A stretch of DNA of 41,370 nt from an uncultured Opitutia bacterium (GCA_903881475.1 CAIRTK010000038.1:1-41370), one strand, 5' to 3'. Shown: positions 32,048 through 40,883, counted from the stretch's first letter. Made by a program: numbers and translations. The notes: generated by a model not told the origin, from the sequence alone.

Positions 32048-33021
32048 AAGGCCTCCCCGGTCTGCTCCGGAAAATCGCGAAGCTGCGCATCCTCGTCGTC
32101 GGCGACGTGATGCTCGACCGGTATATCTGGGGCGATGCCACGCGCATCTCACCCGAGGCTCCCGTGCCCGTCATCGACATCAACCGGGAAACCTGGACCG
32201 CCGGCGGCGGCGGCAACGTCGCCCTGAACCTCGCCGCGCTGGGCGCCCGCTGCACCGTCGCGGGTTATTTCGGCGCCGATGACGCCGGCGGGAAACTGCG
32301 CCAGACTCTCCAGGACAAGGGCATCGCCGTCCTCTCCACCCCGGGCTCCGCCCAGACAATCCTGAAGACCCGCGTGATGGTCCAGCGCCAGCAGCTCTGC
32401 CGCATCGACCGCGAGTCCCCGCCCGCCTCCTATCATGTCACGGCCGCCCAGGCCGAAAAGCTGCTCGCGAAGGAAATCGCCGCCTGCGATGCCGTCATCC
32501 TTTCGGACTATGCCAAGGGCATCCTGAACGACGAACTTGTAACCCGCGTTGCGCAGCTGGCCCGGACCGCCGGCAAATTCATCGCCCTCGACCCGAAGCC
32601 CCGCCGTCCACTCGCCTTCCGCGACCTCGACCTGATCACGCCCAACAAGCGCGAATCGCTCCAGCTCGCCGGCATCGAGTTGCCCCCGCATGCGCCCTAC
32701 CCCGCCGCCGTGGTCTGTGCTGAGCTGCATCGGCGCTACGGCACCCGGCATCTCGTCATCACCCTCGGCGAGGAGGGCATGCTCCTCAGCGCCGGCGGCC
32801 GGATCCTGAAAACCATCCCGACGGCCGCCCGCGAGGTGTTCGATGTTTCGGGCGCGGGTGACACCTCCCTCGCGGCGCTCGTGCTGGCCCTTACCGCCGG
32901 CGCCCCGCTGGAGCAGGCTGCGTATTTCTCCAACGCCGCCGCCGGCGTGGTCGTCGGCAAGATCGGCACGGCCACCGTCACACCCCGGGAGCTCGCGGCG
33001 TACGTGGCGCACGAGTCATGA
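32032..33021 (+). CDS. RfaE1-type heptose-7-phosphate kinase (PfkB family)
   Basis: A 329-aa sugar kinase. LRILVVGDVMLDRYIWGD and RISPEAPVPVIDI are the diagnostic start of the RfaE/HldE kinase domain. PfkB features follow: GGGGNVALNLAALGA, ILSDYAKGIL, DPKPRRP, TPNKRESLQLAG and the catalytic DVSGAGDTSLAAL. It phosphorylates D-glycero-D-manno-heptose 7-phosphate at C1 on the way to ADP-heptose for LPS. The HldE cytidylyl/adenylyltransferase domain is absent, so that step must be encoded elsewhere. It overlaps the M24 gene by 16 bp and the phosphatase gene by 4 bp. Confidence 0.92.
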   Translation: MGTQIKGLPGLLRKIAKLRILVVGDVMLDRYIWGDATRISPEAPVPVIDINRETWTAGGGGNVALNLAALGARCTVAGYFGADDAGGKLRQTLQDKGIAVLSTPGSAQTILKTRVMVQRQQLCRIDRESPPASYHVTAAQAEKLLAKEIAACDAVILSDYAKGILNDELVTRVAQLARTAGKFIALDPKPRRPLAFRDLDLITPNKRESLQLAGIELPPHAPYPAAVVCAELHRRYGTRHLVITLGEEGMLLSAGGRILKTIPTAAREVFDVSGAGDTSLAALVLALTAGAPLEQAAYFSNAAAGVVVGKIGTATVTPRELAAYVAHES

Positions 33022-33548
33022 GCAAGGCGCTGTTCCTCGACCGCGACGGCACGCTCATCCTCGACAAAGTTTACCTCGCCGATCCGGCCGGCGTGGAGCT
33101 CATCCCCGGCGCCGCCGCGGGGCTAAACCGGGCCCGCGCGCTCGGCTACAAGCTCTTCCTTTTCACCAACCAGTCCGGCATCGGTCGCGGCTTCCATACC
33201 CGCGACGATACCCTCCGCGTCAACGCCCGCATGGAGGAACTGCTCGGCCTCGGTTCACCATTGTTCGCCGGCGTCTGCATCGCACCCGAGGCTCCGGGCC
33301 AGCCCGTGGTTTACCGCAAGCCCTCTCCGCGTTATATCCTGGAGAAAATCGAGCAACACCGTCTCGATCCCACGCAATGCTGGATGGTCGGCGACTCCGC
33401 CGCCGACATCGGCTCGGCCCTCGCCGCCCGGATCAACATCGCCGCCGTCCGCACGGGAAAAGTCGATCCGTCCACCCTGCCCGAAATCGCCGCCCACCGC
33501 ATTCCGATCTACCCCAGTTTCGCCGAGTTCGCCGCCACCCTGACGTGA
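33018..33548 (+). CDS. gmhB: HAD-IIIA phosphatase (GmhB-like)
   Basis: A 176-aa HAD phosphatase. FLDRDGTL (nucleophile Asp and acid Asp), FTNQSGIGRGF (motif II), YRKPSPRYI (motif III Lys) and WMVGDSAADIGSA (motif IV) are all present. Next to the heptose kinase, it should remove the 7-phosphate of heptose 1,7-bisphosphate. The usual GmhB zinc loop (C-x-H...C-x-C) is lost: the region reads CIAPEAPGQPVVYRKP with a single Cys. This may alter substrate preference. Overlap ATGA with the kinase gene. Confidence 0.85.
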   Translation: MSKALFLDRDGTLILDKVYLADPAGVELIPGAAAGLNRARALGYKLFLFTNQSGIGRGFHTRDDTLRVNARMEELLGLGSPLFAGVCIAPEAPGQPVVYRKPSPRYILEKIEQHRLDPTQCWMVGDSAADIGSALAARINIAAVRTGKVDPSTLPEIAAHRIPIYPSFAEFAATLT

Positions 33549-33553
33549 GCCCT

Positions 33554-34966
33554 ATGAAACCCCCGCGCCTCGCCTTCCTGCTCGCCCTGTCCGTCACCCG
33601 CATCAGTGCCCAACCCGCGCCTGACCCCATCATCGCCGTGCGGGCACCCGTCGTCGTGCTCACCCACGCCCGCGTGATCGATGGACTCGGCCATGCGCCC
33701 CTGGAAAACCAGACGGTTATTCTGAGCGGCGGCAAAATCGAATCCATCGGTGCGGACCTAAAAATTCCCGACGGCGCCACCGTGCGCGACCTCACCGGCA
33801 AATCGGTGCTGCCCGGCCTCGTCATGGTGCACGAGCATCTCTTTTATTCGTCCCTCGCCGGCGGCCCGTTCCATGTGAACGAAATGGAGTTCTCCTTCCC
33901 GCGGCTCTATCTCGCCGCCGGCGTCACCTCCGCCCGTACCACCGGCAGCATGGAGCCGTACACCGACCTGGAGATGAAGGCCCGGATCGAGAGCGGCACT
34001 TCCTTTGGCCCGAAACTCCATCTTACGGCACCCTACTTTGACGGCGCCGGCACGGGCATTCCCCAGCTGCACGCGGTGGCCAGCCCCGCCGCCGCGACCC
34101 GCATGGTCAACTACTGGGCCGACGAGGGGTTCACCTCGATCAAGGTCTACGTCAATCTGCCGGCCGACATCATGGCCGCCACGATTACGGCCGCCCACGC
34201 GCGCGGGCTGCAGGTCACCGGCCATATCGGCAAGGTCAGCTACCGCGAGGCCGCCGGGCTCGGCATCGACAATCTCGAGCACGGCTTCATGGCCATGTCC
34301 GACCTCATCCCCGGCCGGAAGCCGGGCGATCCTTCCAACGCGCTCAACACCTACCGCTCCCTCGAGGCGCTCGATCCCGACACCCCGGAGATCAACGGGC
34401 TTATCGCGCTGCTAATCAGCCAGCATGTCACGCTTACCTCCACGCTCGCCATCTTCGAGACCTTCACCCCCGGCCGCCGTGTCGCCAGCAAAGCCGAGCT
34501 CGACACCCTTGCGCCCCCGCTGCGCGAGAGCTACCTGACTCGCTGGGCCGCCATCAACCTCCAGAACAGCAAGACCTCGCGGGACGCCTTTGCGCGCGAC
34601 ATGCAGCTGGAGGCCAGGTTCTTCCGCGCCGGCGGCCTGCTGGTGGCCGGCACCGATCCCACGGGTTACGGCGGCTGCCTCGCGGGCTATGGCAACTGGC
34701 GGGCCATCGAGCTGCTCGTCGAGGCCGGGCTGACGCCCCTCGAAGCGATCGAGGTTGCGACGCACAACGGCGCCAAGCTGCTCAAGATCGACGCCCAGAC
34801 CGGCAGCCTTGAGGCCGGTAAGGCCGCGGACCTGATCATCGTCAACGGCGACCCGTCCCGGAACATCTCCGACCTCCGCAAGGCCGAGATCGTCTTCAAG
34901 GACGGCGTGGGCTACGATTCCCAAAAACTCTTCGAGTCCGTCAAAGGCCTCGTCGGCATTCAATAG
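33554..34966 (+). CDS. Secreted metal-dependent amidohydrolase
   Basis: A 470-aa amidohydrolase-superfamily enzyme with a signal peptide (residues 1-19, MKPPRLAFLLALSVTRISAQ). The TIM-barrel shows LPGLVMVHEHLFY (metal HxH), VTGHIGKVS, DNLEHGF and GTDPTGYGG (Asp ligand), and the C-terminal SLEAGKAADLIIVNGDPSRNI. These features are common to imidazolonepropionase-like and Xaa-Pro dipeptidase-type periplasmic amidohydrolases. The substrate is unknown. It follows the phosphatase gene by 5 bp and precedes the glycosylase gene by 5 bp. Its relation to heptose synthesis is not evident. Confidence 0.88.
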   Translation: MKPPRLAFLLALSVTRISAQPAPDPIIAVRAPVVVLTHARVIDGLGHAPLENQTVILSGGKIESIGADLKIPDGATVRDLTGKSVLPGLVMVHEHLFYSSLAGGPFHVNEMEFSFPRLYLAAGVTSARTTGSMEPYTDLEMKARIESGTSFGPKLHLTAPYFDGAGTGIPQLHAVASPAAATRMVNYWADEGFTSIKVYVNLPADIMAATITAAHARGLQVTGHIGKVSYREAAGLGIDNLEHGFMAMSDLIPGRKPGDPSNALNTYRSLEALDPDTPEINGLIALLISQHVTLTSTLAIFETFTPGRRVASKAELDTLAPPLRESYLTRWAAINLQNSKTSRDAFARDMQLEARFFRAGGLLVAGTDPTGYGGCLAGYGNWRAIELLVEAGLTPLEAIEVATHNGAKLLKIDAQTGSLEAGKAADLIIVNGDPSRNISDLRKAEIVFKDGVGYDSQKLFESVKGLVGIQ

Positions 34967-34971
34967 CTCCC

Positions 34972-35796
34972 ATGCCCGAGTTCGCCGAGGTAGAGTTTTT
35001 CCGCAAGCGCTGGGCCCAGGCTACTGCCGGCCAGCGCATCAGGTCCGTCGAGCTGCACCCGGCCGCGAAGATCTTCCGCGGGACCAATCCTGCCGCAATC
35101 AAGCGCGCCCTCACCGGCGCGAAGTACCTTTCGTCAGAGGCCCAGGCGAAGCAGATGCTCTTCCGTTTCAGCGGTGGCTCCTGGCTGGGCGTGCATCTCG
35201 GCATGAGTGGCGAGCTCCGGGCCGAACCCATCGGCTACACCCTGCTCAAGCACGATCACCTCGTGCTCGCCACCGCGAAGCACCAGCTGGTATTCTCCGA
35301 CCCGCGGATGTTCGGCCGGGTCCAATTCCATCACGGTCCCACGCCGCCGGCATGGTGGACCAAAATCGCCCCGCCCATTCTTTCCCCCGAATTCAACGTC
35401 GAAGCCGTCGCCGCCTTCCTGAAACGCCGCGCCCGCGCCCCGATCAAGGCCGTCCTGCTCATGCAGGAGCGTTTCCCTGGCATCGGCAATTGGATGGCCG
35501 ATGAAATCCTCTGGCGCGCTGCCCTCCACCCCAAGCGCCTCGCCGGCTCGCTCCAACCCGCCGAAGTGAAGATCCTCTGGCGCGAATGTAGACACATCTG
35601 CCGGCTCGCCCTCGATACGATCGCCGGCCGCGGCAATTACCTGCCGCCCGACCTCAACGCCCACATCCCCCGTACCTGGCTGTTCTGGCACCGCTGGGAG
35701 GACGGCGGACGCTGCCCGCGAACCGGCGTACTGCTGGTGCGTGAGGAAGTCGGGGGCCGCACGACCTGCTGGTCCCCGCGCCGGCAGAATTTGTAA
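34972..35796 (+). CDS. Fpg/Nei-family DNA glycosylase with incomplete zinc finger
   Basis: A 274-aa H2TH glycosylase that removes oxidised bases from DNA. The catalytic Pro-Glu start is MPEFAEVEFF (Phe 4 instead of the usual Leu). GVHLGMSGELR, FSDPRMFGRVQF and the H2TH segment FPGIGNWMADEILWRA are intact. The final zinc finger normally has four Cys (CxxCG...CxxCQ). Here it reads GGRCPRTGVLL and TTCWSPRRQ, with two Cys lost (to Thr and Pro). This may be a zincless finger, as in NEIL1 and plant Fpg. It is convergent with the AraC gene. Confidence 0.87.
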   Translation: MPEFAEVEFFRKRWAQATAGQRIRSVELHPAAKIFRGTNPAAIKRALTGAKYLSSEAQAKQMLFRFSGGSWLGVHLGMSGELRAEPIGYTLLKHDHLVLATAKHQLVFSDPRMFGRVQFHHGPTPPAWWTKIAPPILSPEFNVEAVAAFLKRRARAPIKAVLLMQERFPGIGNWMADEILWRAALHPKRLAGSLQPAEVKILWRECRHICRLALDTIAGRGNYLPPDLNAHIPRTWLFWHRWEDGGRCPRTGVLLVREEVGGRTTCWSPRRQNL

Positions 35797-35818
35797 TCCC
35801 GGGCGCGCAGCCCGAATT

Positions 35819-35888
35819 CGTAGCAGCCGACGTAAGGAGGCTGGGATGAACCACCGAGTCCGCCAACCGCTTCGCGCCGGCTGCTACG
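35819..35888. repeat. Inverted repeat CGTAGCAGCCG between convergent genes
   Basis: CGTAGCAGCCG at 35819-35829 is exactly reverse-complemented at 35878-35888, with a 48-bp loop. The element lies between the fpg and AraC stop codons and could be a shared terminator or REP unit. Confidence 0.6.
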
Positions 35889-35900
35889 GGCCGCAAAGCC

Positions 35901-36764
35901 TCAGGATGCGATCTGGGCCTCGCGTTCAACCTGATACTTGGCGCGATAAGCCCGCGGCGTCAGTCCGGCATATTTCCGGAACAGCCGGCTGAAGTGCGCC
36001 GCATCGGCGAAACCCAGTTCCATGGCCACCTCCGTGACGGTGCACTCCCGGTCGAGGAGCCGGGCGCAGGCGTGGTGGACGCGCCGCCGTTGATAATACT
36101 CCAGTGGCGCAAGGCCCGTCGCGCGACGAAACAGCCGGCTCGCATGATCGGCCGTGACCGGCCAGGCGCGCAGCTGGGCCGACTGGTCGAAGGGCCGCCC
36201 ATTCTCGATGCAGGTCTCAACCCCCTGCATCACTGACCAGACCGCCGGGGAAAACTCCTCCCGGGAAACGTCCCCCGCGCGCGAGAGCCGCACCAGCACC
36301 TTCAGGAAGGCCGCCTTGATGAAAAGCGGCGAGGGACGGACCGCCTCCAGTTCCCGTTGAATCTCCTCTAGGTCGGCCCCAACCGCCGCCGCCGACCGCG
36401 GATCCAGCCGGAATACCGCCGGCCGCGGCTTCTCCGCCCGCCGGAACAGTACTTGGGCAAGAAACAGGGGCACCAGCCCGCGCTCCGCCCATTGCTCGCG
36501 CCAACCCACGGCCAGCCATTCCGCGAGATAGTAAAGATTGATGAACTCGACCCCGCGGGGCCGCGAGAAGGCATGCACGCCACCCGGCGCGATCACGATC
36601 ACTGAGCCCGGCTGCAGTTCCTGGGTGCCGTCCGCCGTGTGGTGCCGGCAACGTCCCCGCACCACGATGCTGACTTCGTAGTAGTCGTGGTCATGCGGCG
36701 CGATATCCACCGTCACCACGGCCGGCTCGACATTGAGCGGACGGGTGGCACTCAGCCGCACCAT
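35901..36764 (-). CDS. AraC family transcriptional regulator
   Basis: A 287-aa regulator from ATG 36764. The N-terminal cupin domain has HDHDYYEVSIVVRGRCRHHT, GSVIVIAPGGVHAF and EFINLYYLAEWL. The C-terminal double helix-turn-helix includes HASRLFRRATGLAPLEYYQRRR and VTEVAMELGFADAAHFSRLFRKYAG, ending TPRAYRAKY. It probably senses a sugar or similar ligand and controls the divergent PhyH gene. A TTG at 36830 extends the frame, but it lies on the direct repeat that looks like this regulator's operator, so I reject it. Confidence 0.92.
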   Translation of the reverse strand: MVRLSATRPLNVEPAVVTVDIAPHDHDYYEVSIVVRGRCRHHTADGTQELQPGSVIVIAPGGVHAFSRPRGVEFINLYYLAEWLAVGWREQWAERGLVPLFLAQVLFRRAEKPRPAVFRLDPRSAAAVGADLEEIQRELEAVRPSPLFIKAAFLKVLVRLSRAGDVSREEFSPAVWSVMQGVETCIENGRPFDQSAQLRAWPVTADHASRLFRRATGLAPLEYYQRRRVHHACARLLDRECTVTEVAMELGFADAAHFSRLFRKYAGLTPRAYRAKYQVEREAQIAS

Positions 36765-36802
36765 GGCTTGGTTGATGGTATAGGTTGCGGTAATGCCGGA
36801 AA

Positions 36803-36831
36803 CGTTCAAGTTTATGGCCGGCCCGTTCAAG
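36803..36831. promoter_or_regulatory. Likely AraC-type operator (direct repeat, 21-bp period)
   Basis: CGTTCAAG occurs at 36803-36810 and again at 36824-36831, exactly 21 bp apart, two helical turns. This is the usual spacing of AraC-family half-sites. It lies between the divergent AraC and PhyH genes. Confidence 0.55.
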
Positions 36832-36865
36832 CTTCAATGACCGCCATCCGTTAAACTGCCCCTCC

Positions 36866-37639
36866 GTGAACGACGACTATCCCCTCTCCATCCAGCAAGT
36901 CACCGCCTACCAGCGTGACGGTTACATTCAACTGAACGAGGTCATCACCGGCGATGACCTGGTGCAGTTCCGCGACGCCGTAAATGCCGCGGTGAAAAAG
37001 GACACCGCCCAGCTCGACCCCAACCGCCCGAAAAGCAGCTACGAGCAGATTTTCATCCAGTGCGTGAACCTCTGGCACCGCTATCCGGCCGTGAAGCCCT
37101 TCGTGCTGCACCGCCGGCTGGGCAACATCGCCTCGAAGTTGAGCGGCTTGAGCGTGCGCCTCTGGCACGATCACGCCCTGTTCAAGGAGCCTCACACCGG
37201 GGCCAAGACGCCCTGGCATCAGGACACCCCCTACTGGCCGCACCAGCAAAAGATGCACCAGCTGACCATCTGGGTCGCCCTGCAGGACACCACGATTCAC
37301 AACGGCTGCATGTCCTTCATTCCGGGGACCCAGCGAATGCTGGATATCGAGCCGGTCAACCTCGGCGAGCCGCAGGACCTTTACGCCGTGGCGCCCCAGA
37401 CCAAGGGCATCAAGCCCGTCACCTGCGAATTGAAGGCCGGTTCCGTCACCGTGCACAATGGCATGACCTTCCATTATGCCGGCCCGAACCGCTCGGACGG
37501 CATGCGCGAGGCCATCGCCATCATCTACATGCCCGATGGCACGACCTACAGCGGTTCGCCGCACTCAGTCGCCGACCCGATGAAGCTCACTGTCGGACAA
37601 AAGCTCGACACCGAGTTTTTCCCACTGGTGTCGAACTGA
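36866..37639 (+). CDS. Phytanoyl-CoA dioxygenase (PhyH) family protein
   Basis: A 257-aa Fe(II)/2-oxoglutarate-dependent oxygenase. The iron-binding triad is visible as TPWHQDTPYWP (HxD) and VTVHNGMTFHYAGPNRS (distal His), followed by DGMREAIAIIYMPD. WVALQDTTIHNGCMSFIPGT is the family's substrate-side motif. Start GTG 36866. The divergent AraC regulator and the following sugar-binding protein suggest a role in uptake or modification of a small organic substrate; no substrate can be named. Length and motifs are complete. Confidence 0.9.
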   Translation: MNDDYPLSIQQVTAYQRDGYIQLNEVITGDDLVQFRDAVNAAVKKDTAQLDPNRPKSSYEQIFIQCVNLWHRYPAVKPFVLHRRLGNIASKLSGLSVRLWHDHALFKEPHTGAKTPWHQDTPYWPHQQKMHQLTIWVALQDTTIHNGCMSFIPGTQRMLDIEPVNLGEPQDLYAVAPQTKGIKPVTCELKAGSVTVHNGMTFHYAGPNRSDGMREAIAIIYMPDGTTYSGSPHSVADPMKLTVGQKLDTEFFPLVSN

Positions 37640-37685
37640 GTTGTCCAGGCTATGGTCGTGATGCGGGCGGGCCTGTCCCACCCGC

Positions 37686-38663
37686 TCAGGGCGAAGGCTT
37701 CAGCAATGCCGCGATGACCGGATCATCGAGGTTTTCCGCGGTCGCGAGCCGCACACCCGTGTCCACCATGGCCGGCACTTTCCGGCCCTGCAGCACGTCA
37801 ATAATGGTCTTCACCCCAAGGTAGCCCATCCGCACCGGGTCCTGCAGGATCAGGCCGTGAAGATTATTGCGCTTCAACGCATCGGCAAACGTGCGGCTGT
37901 TGGCAAATCCGACCAGCTTCACGCGGCCGCCGCCCAGGCCGGCATTGTCCAGCGCCAGCAGCATGCCGGCGAGGGTGGATTCGTTGGGCGTGAAGATGCC
38001 GTCGACCTGCGAGCCCAGGCGGTTCAGCAGGTTCTGTGAGGCAGCCAGCGCCGTGTCGCGTGTCGCACCGCCGTGCTGGTTGGAAGAAATGACCTTGATG
38101 GCGGGATACGTGGCCGCAAGTTCCTCGAGGAAACCGGCCTCCCGCTCCTCGCAGCTGCCCGAACCCACCTGCACCCGGAGCAGGATCACGTTGCCGCGCC
38201 CATGGAGCAACTCGCCCAGCCGCCGCGCGGCAAGGCGTCCGCCAGCGCGGTTGTCGGTGACGATGAAGCTCACGGGAGCCGGCGACCTGAGCCCGGAGTC
38301 CACGATCACGACCGGGATGCCGGCCTTCACCGCCTCTTCCACCGGCGCCACCAGGGCCCGCTGGTCAAGCGGCGCCAGTACCATCCCGCTCACCCGCCGG
38401 CCGATGAAATTCTCCACAACCTGCACCTGCTGGTCGCGGTCGTCTTCACGCAACGGTCCCTTCCAGATGATGTCCACCGCCACGCCCCCGGCCTTGAGCT
38501 CCGCCTGCGCCTTGAGGGCGCCCGCATGGATCAGCTTCCAATACTCATGCGTCGTTCCCATCGGAATCACCGCGATGGTGTAGTCGCGCTCAACGGCCAT
38601 GGATGCCGGAATCAACAGACCGAGAAAGAAAGCCAGCGTGACAACAAAGCGACGTGTGTTCAT
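37686..38663 (-). CDS. Periplasmic sugar-binding protein (RbsB/LacI type)
   Basis: A 325-aa exported substrate-binding protein. Residues 1-23 are a signal peptide (VVTLAFFLGLLIPASMA). The type-I periplasmic-binding fold starts YTIAVIPMGTTHEYWKLIHAGA and shows GMVLAPLDQRALVAPVEEAV, IPVVIVDSGL, FIVTDNRAGGRLAARRLGE, GIFTPNESTLAGML and QDPVRMGYLGVKTIID. The last matches the ribose/simple-sugar ABC binding family. No permease or ATPase gene is in the window, so it may work with a distant transporter or as a sensor input. It is convergent with the PhyH gene. Confidence 0.9.
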   Translation of the reverse strand: MNTRRFVVTLAFFLGLLIPASMAVERDYTIAVIPMGTTHEYWKLIHAGALKAQAELKAGGVAVDIIWKGPLREDDRDQQVQVVENFIGRRVSGMVLAPLDQRALVAPVEEAVKAGIPVVIVDSGLRSPAPVSFIVTDNRAGGRLAARRLGELLHGRGNVILLRVQVGSGSCEEREAGFLEELAATYPAIKVISSNQHGGATRDTALAASQNLLNRLGSQVDGIFTPNESTLAGMLLALDNAGLGGGRVKLVGFANSRTFADALKRNNLHGLILQDPVRMGYLGVKTIIDVLQGRKVPAMVDTGVRLATAENLDDPVIAALLKPSP

Positions 38664-38675
38664 GGGGAGGTGTTA

Positions 38676-38780
38676 GCCACAAAAAGGCGCAAAAAAGCAC
38701 AAAGACCAGGCCGATCGAAGTGCCTATGGGCGCAATTGTGACCCCTTCGCAGCCCCACTCCCCTTGCGCCTTTTTGTGGC
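38676..38780. repeat. Palindromic repeat with 17-bp arms (GCCACAAAAAGGCGCAA)
   Basis: GCCACAAAAAGGCGCAA at 38676-38692 is exactly reverse-complemented at 38764-38780. A degenerate version lies at the batD 5' end (16020-16145). It starts 13 bp upstream of the sugar-binding protein start codon. The rest of the gap to the NHL gene (38781-38906) holds nothing recognised. Confidence 0.75.
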
Positions 38781-38906
38781 CACACTCAGCTCCGAGGCTT
38801 CGGACTCGTCAGCCAATGACTCATCACTACGCTGCACGCCGACAAAATAAACCTGCTTAGCAAAGTCGCCTTCACAGGCGACTCCCGGACCATATTATTC
38901 CTCTTC

Positions 38907-40883
38907 ATGTTTTCTTGTCGCGTGATCACCTGTTCATTTCTCGGCTCGTTCCACCATCTCGCCTCCTCGTCACTTCGCGATCTCAATTTTCCTCTTTTCG
39001 GTTTCAGGGCTATCCGCCCACTGACCTTCATCGCGATCACGACGCTGAGCGCCGCGCTGCTCAGCGCTCAGAGCTATACGTTTACACCCTTGGTCAGGGG
39101 CTTCAGCAGTCCTCAAGCAGTGGCTGTGGATAGTGCCGGGAATGTCTTCGTCGCCGATACCAACAACTCTGCGGTCAAGAAAATCGACTCCCACGGCAAC
39201 GTTTCTATCCTCGCCACTGGCTTCAGCAACGCCGCTGGAGTGGCCGTCGACAGCGCCGGTAATGTCTTTGTCACTGATTCGGGCAACAATACGGTCAAGA
39301 AAATCTCCGCCAGCGGCATTGTGTCCACTCTCGTCAGCGGCTTCAGCGGCCTCAGTGCTCCCGTTGGTGTGGCCGTCGACAGCATCGACAACGTTTTCGT
39401 CGCCGATTCGGGTCACAATTCGGTCAAGAAAATCGAACCCAGCGGGAATGTGTCCATCTTTGCCAGCGGCTTCAGTTACCCAGCCGGAGTGGCCCTCGAC
39501 AGCACCGGCAACGTCTTCGTCGCTGATTCGGGCAACAATGCGGTCAAAAAAATTTCCTCCGGCGGCATTGTGTCCACCCTTGCCAGCGGCTTCGACCAGC
39601 CTTGGGGCGTGGCCGTCGACAGCACTGGCAATGTCTTCGTCGCCGATGCAAACAATTCAGCTGTCAAGAAAATCGACTTCAGCGGTAACGTGTCCGCCAT
39701 CGGCAGCGGCTTCAACCAGCCTTGGGGCGTGGCCGTCGACAGCGCCGGCAACGTCTTCGTCGCCGATTCTAGCAACTCTGCGGTCAAGAAAATCGACCCC
39801 GGCGGCAACACATCCACCCTCGCCGGCAATGACTTCAACCAGCCCTATTGCGTGGCAGTCGACAGCGCCGGCAACATCTACATCGCCGATTCGTTCGACA
39901 ATGCGATCAAGCGAATCGACCTCAGCGGCAACGTATCCGCCGTCGGCAGCGGCTTCAGCTCTCCCACTGGCGTAGCCGTCGACAGCGCCGGCAACATCTT
40001 TGTCGCCGATTTCGGCAACAATGCGGTCAAGAAAATCGATGCCAGCGGCAACGTGATTACTCTCGGCAGCGGTTTCAGCCTACCCCATGGCGTAGCCGTC
40101 GATAGCGCAGGCAACGTCTTTGTCGCCGACTATGGCAACAATGCGGTCAAGAAAATCGACCCCAGCGGCAACACGTCCACCCTCGCCAGCGGTTTCAACC
40201 ACCCCAATGACGTGGCAGCCGACAGTGCCGGCAACGTCTTCGTCGCCGACTATGGCAACAATGCGGTCAAGAAAATCGATGCCAGCGGCAGCGTGTCCAC
40301 CTTCGGCAGCGGCTTCAGCCATCCCGCTGCGGTAGCTATCGACAGCGCCGGCAACGTTTTCGTCGCTGATTCGTTCAACAAGGCCGTCAAGAAAATCGAC
40401 CCCAGCGGCAACGTGTCCACACTCGGCAGCGGTCTCAACTTACCCACTGGTGTAGCCGTCGACAGCACTGGGAATGTCTACGAGGCTGACCAGGGTAACA
40501 ACCTCTACTGGGGCGCCCCGGCCATTCCGGCCCAAACCAGCGCCACGACCTCCAGCGGCACTTTGGGCCAAAACTTCAGCTATACCTCCGTTTTCACCTC
40601 AACCCTCGGAAGGTACGGCGCCACGAACCTGCCCGCCGGTCTGTCGATCAACCCCGCCACTGGGGTGATCTCCGGCACTCCTGCAGCCGCCGGCTCCTTC
40701 ACCGTGACTCTCACAGCCCTCAACGGAGCGGGTATCGGCACGGGCAGCGTGATGGTTTCGATCAACACCATCGGCGCATCCGGCGCGCCGACACTCATCA
40801 CCTCACCGCTACCTCTGACCGTCACCAGCGGCAGCCCGGCGACACTGAGTGTCACTGCCAGTGGCACCGGACCTTTAAGCTAG
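38907..40883 (+). CDS. NHL-repeat surface protein with Ig-like domains (3' truncated)
   Basis: An exported protein of 658 aa as read. A signal-like helix (PLTFIAITTLSAALLSAQ) lies near residues 38-55, so the true start may be later than 38907. Twelve tandem 40-aa NHL units follow (39110-40480), each close to VAVDSAGNVFVAD, NNAVKKID and SGNVSTLGSGF, spaced 120 bp (two slightly longer). Twelve fit two six-bladed propellers. Then come a putative Ig (He_PIG) domain (FSYTSVFTS to ATGVISGTPAAAGSFTVTL) and the start of another Ig domain. The frame ends at TAG 40881 inside that domain. Related proteins are secreted or cell-surface and bind ligands. Confidence 0.82.
   Translation: MFSCRVITCSFLGSFHHLASSSLRDLNFPLFGFRAIRPLTFIAITTLSAALLSAQSYTFTPLVRGFSSPQAVAVDSAGNVFVADTNNSAVKKIDSHGNVSILATGFSNAAGVAVDSAGNVFVTDSGNNTVKKISASGIVSTLVSGFSGLSAPVGVAVDSIDNVFVADSGHNSVKKIEPSGNVSIFASGFSYPAGVALDSTGNVFVADSGNNAVKKISSGGIVSTLASGFDQPWGVAVDSTGNVFVADANNSAVKKIDFSGNVSAIGSGFNQPWGVAVDSAGNVFVADSSNSAVKKIDPGGNTSTLAGNDFNQPYCVAVDSAGNIYIADSFDNAIKRIDLSGNVSAVGSGFSSPTGVAVDSAGNIFVADFGNNAVKKIDASGNVITLGSGFSLPHGVAVDSAGNVFVADYGNNAVKKIDPSGNTSTLASGFNHPNDVAADSAGNVFVADYGNNAVKKIDASGSVSTFGSGFSHPAAVAIDSAGNVFVADSFNKAVKKIDPSGNVSTLGSGLNLPTGVAVDSTGNVYEADQGNNLYWGAPAIPAQTSATTSSGTLGQNFSYTSVFTSTLGRYGATNLPAGLSINPATGVISGTPAAAGSFTVTLTALNGAGIGTGSVMVSINTIGASGAPTLITSPLPLTVTSGSPATLSVTASGTGPLS

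Noticed and set aside
38907-40883. The regular 120-bp repeats as a CRISPR array
   Set aside because: The repeats are contiguous coding units of NHL type with no spacers.
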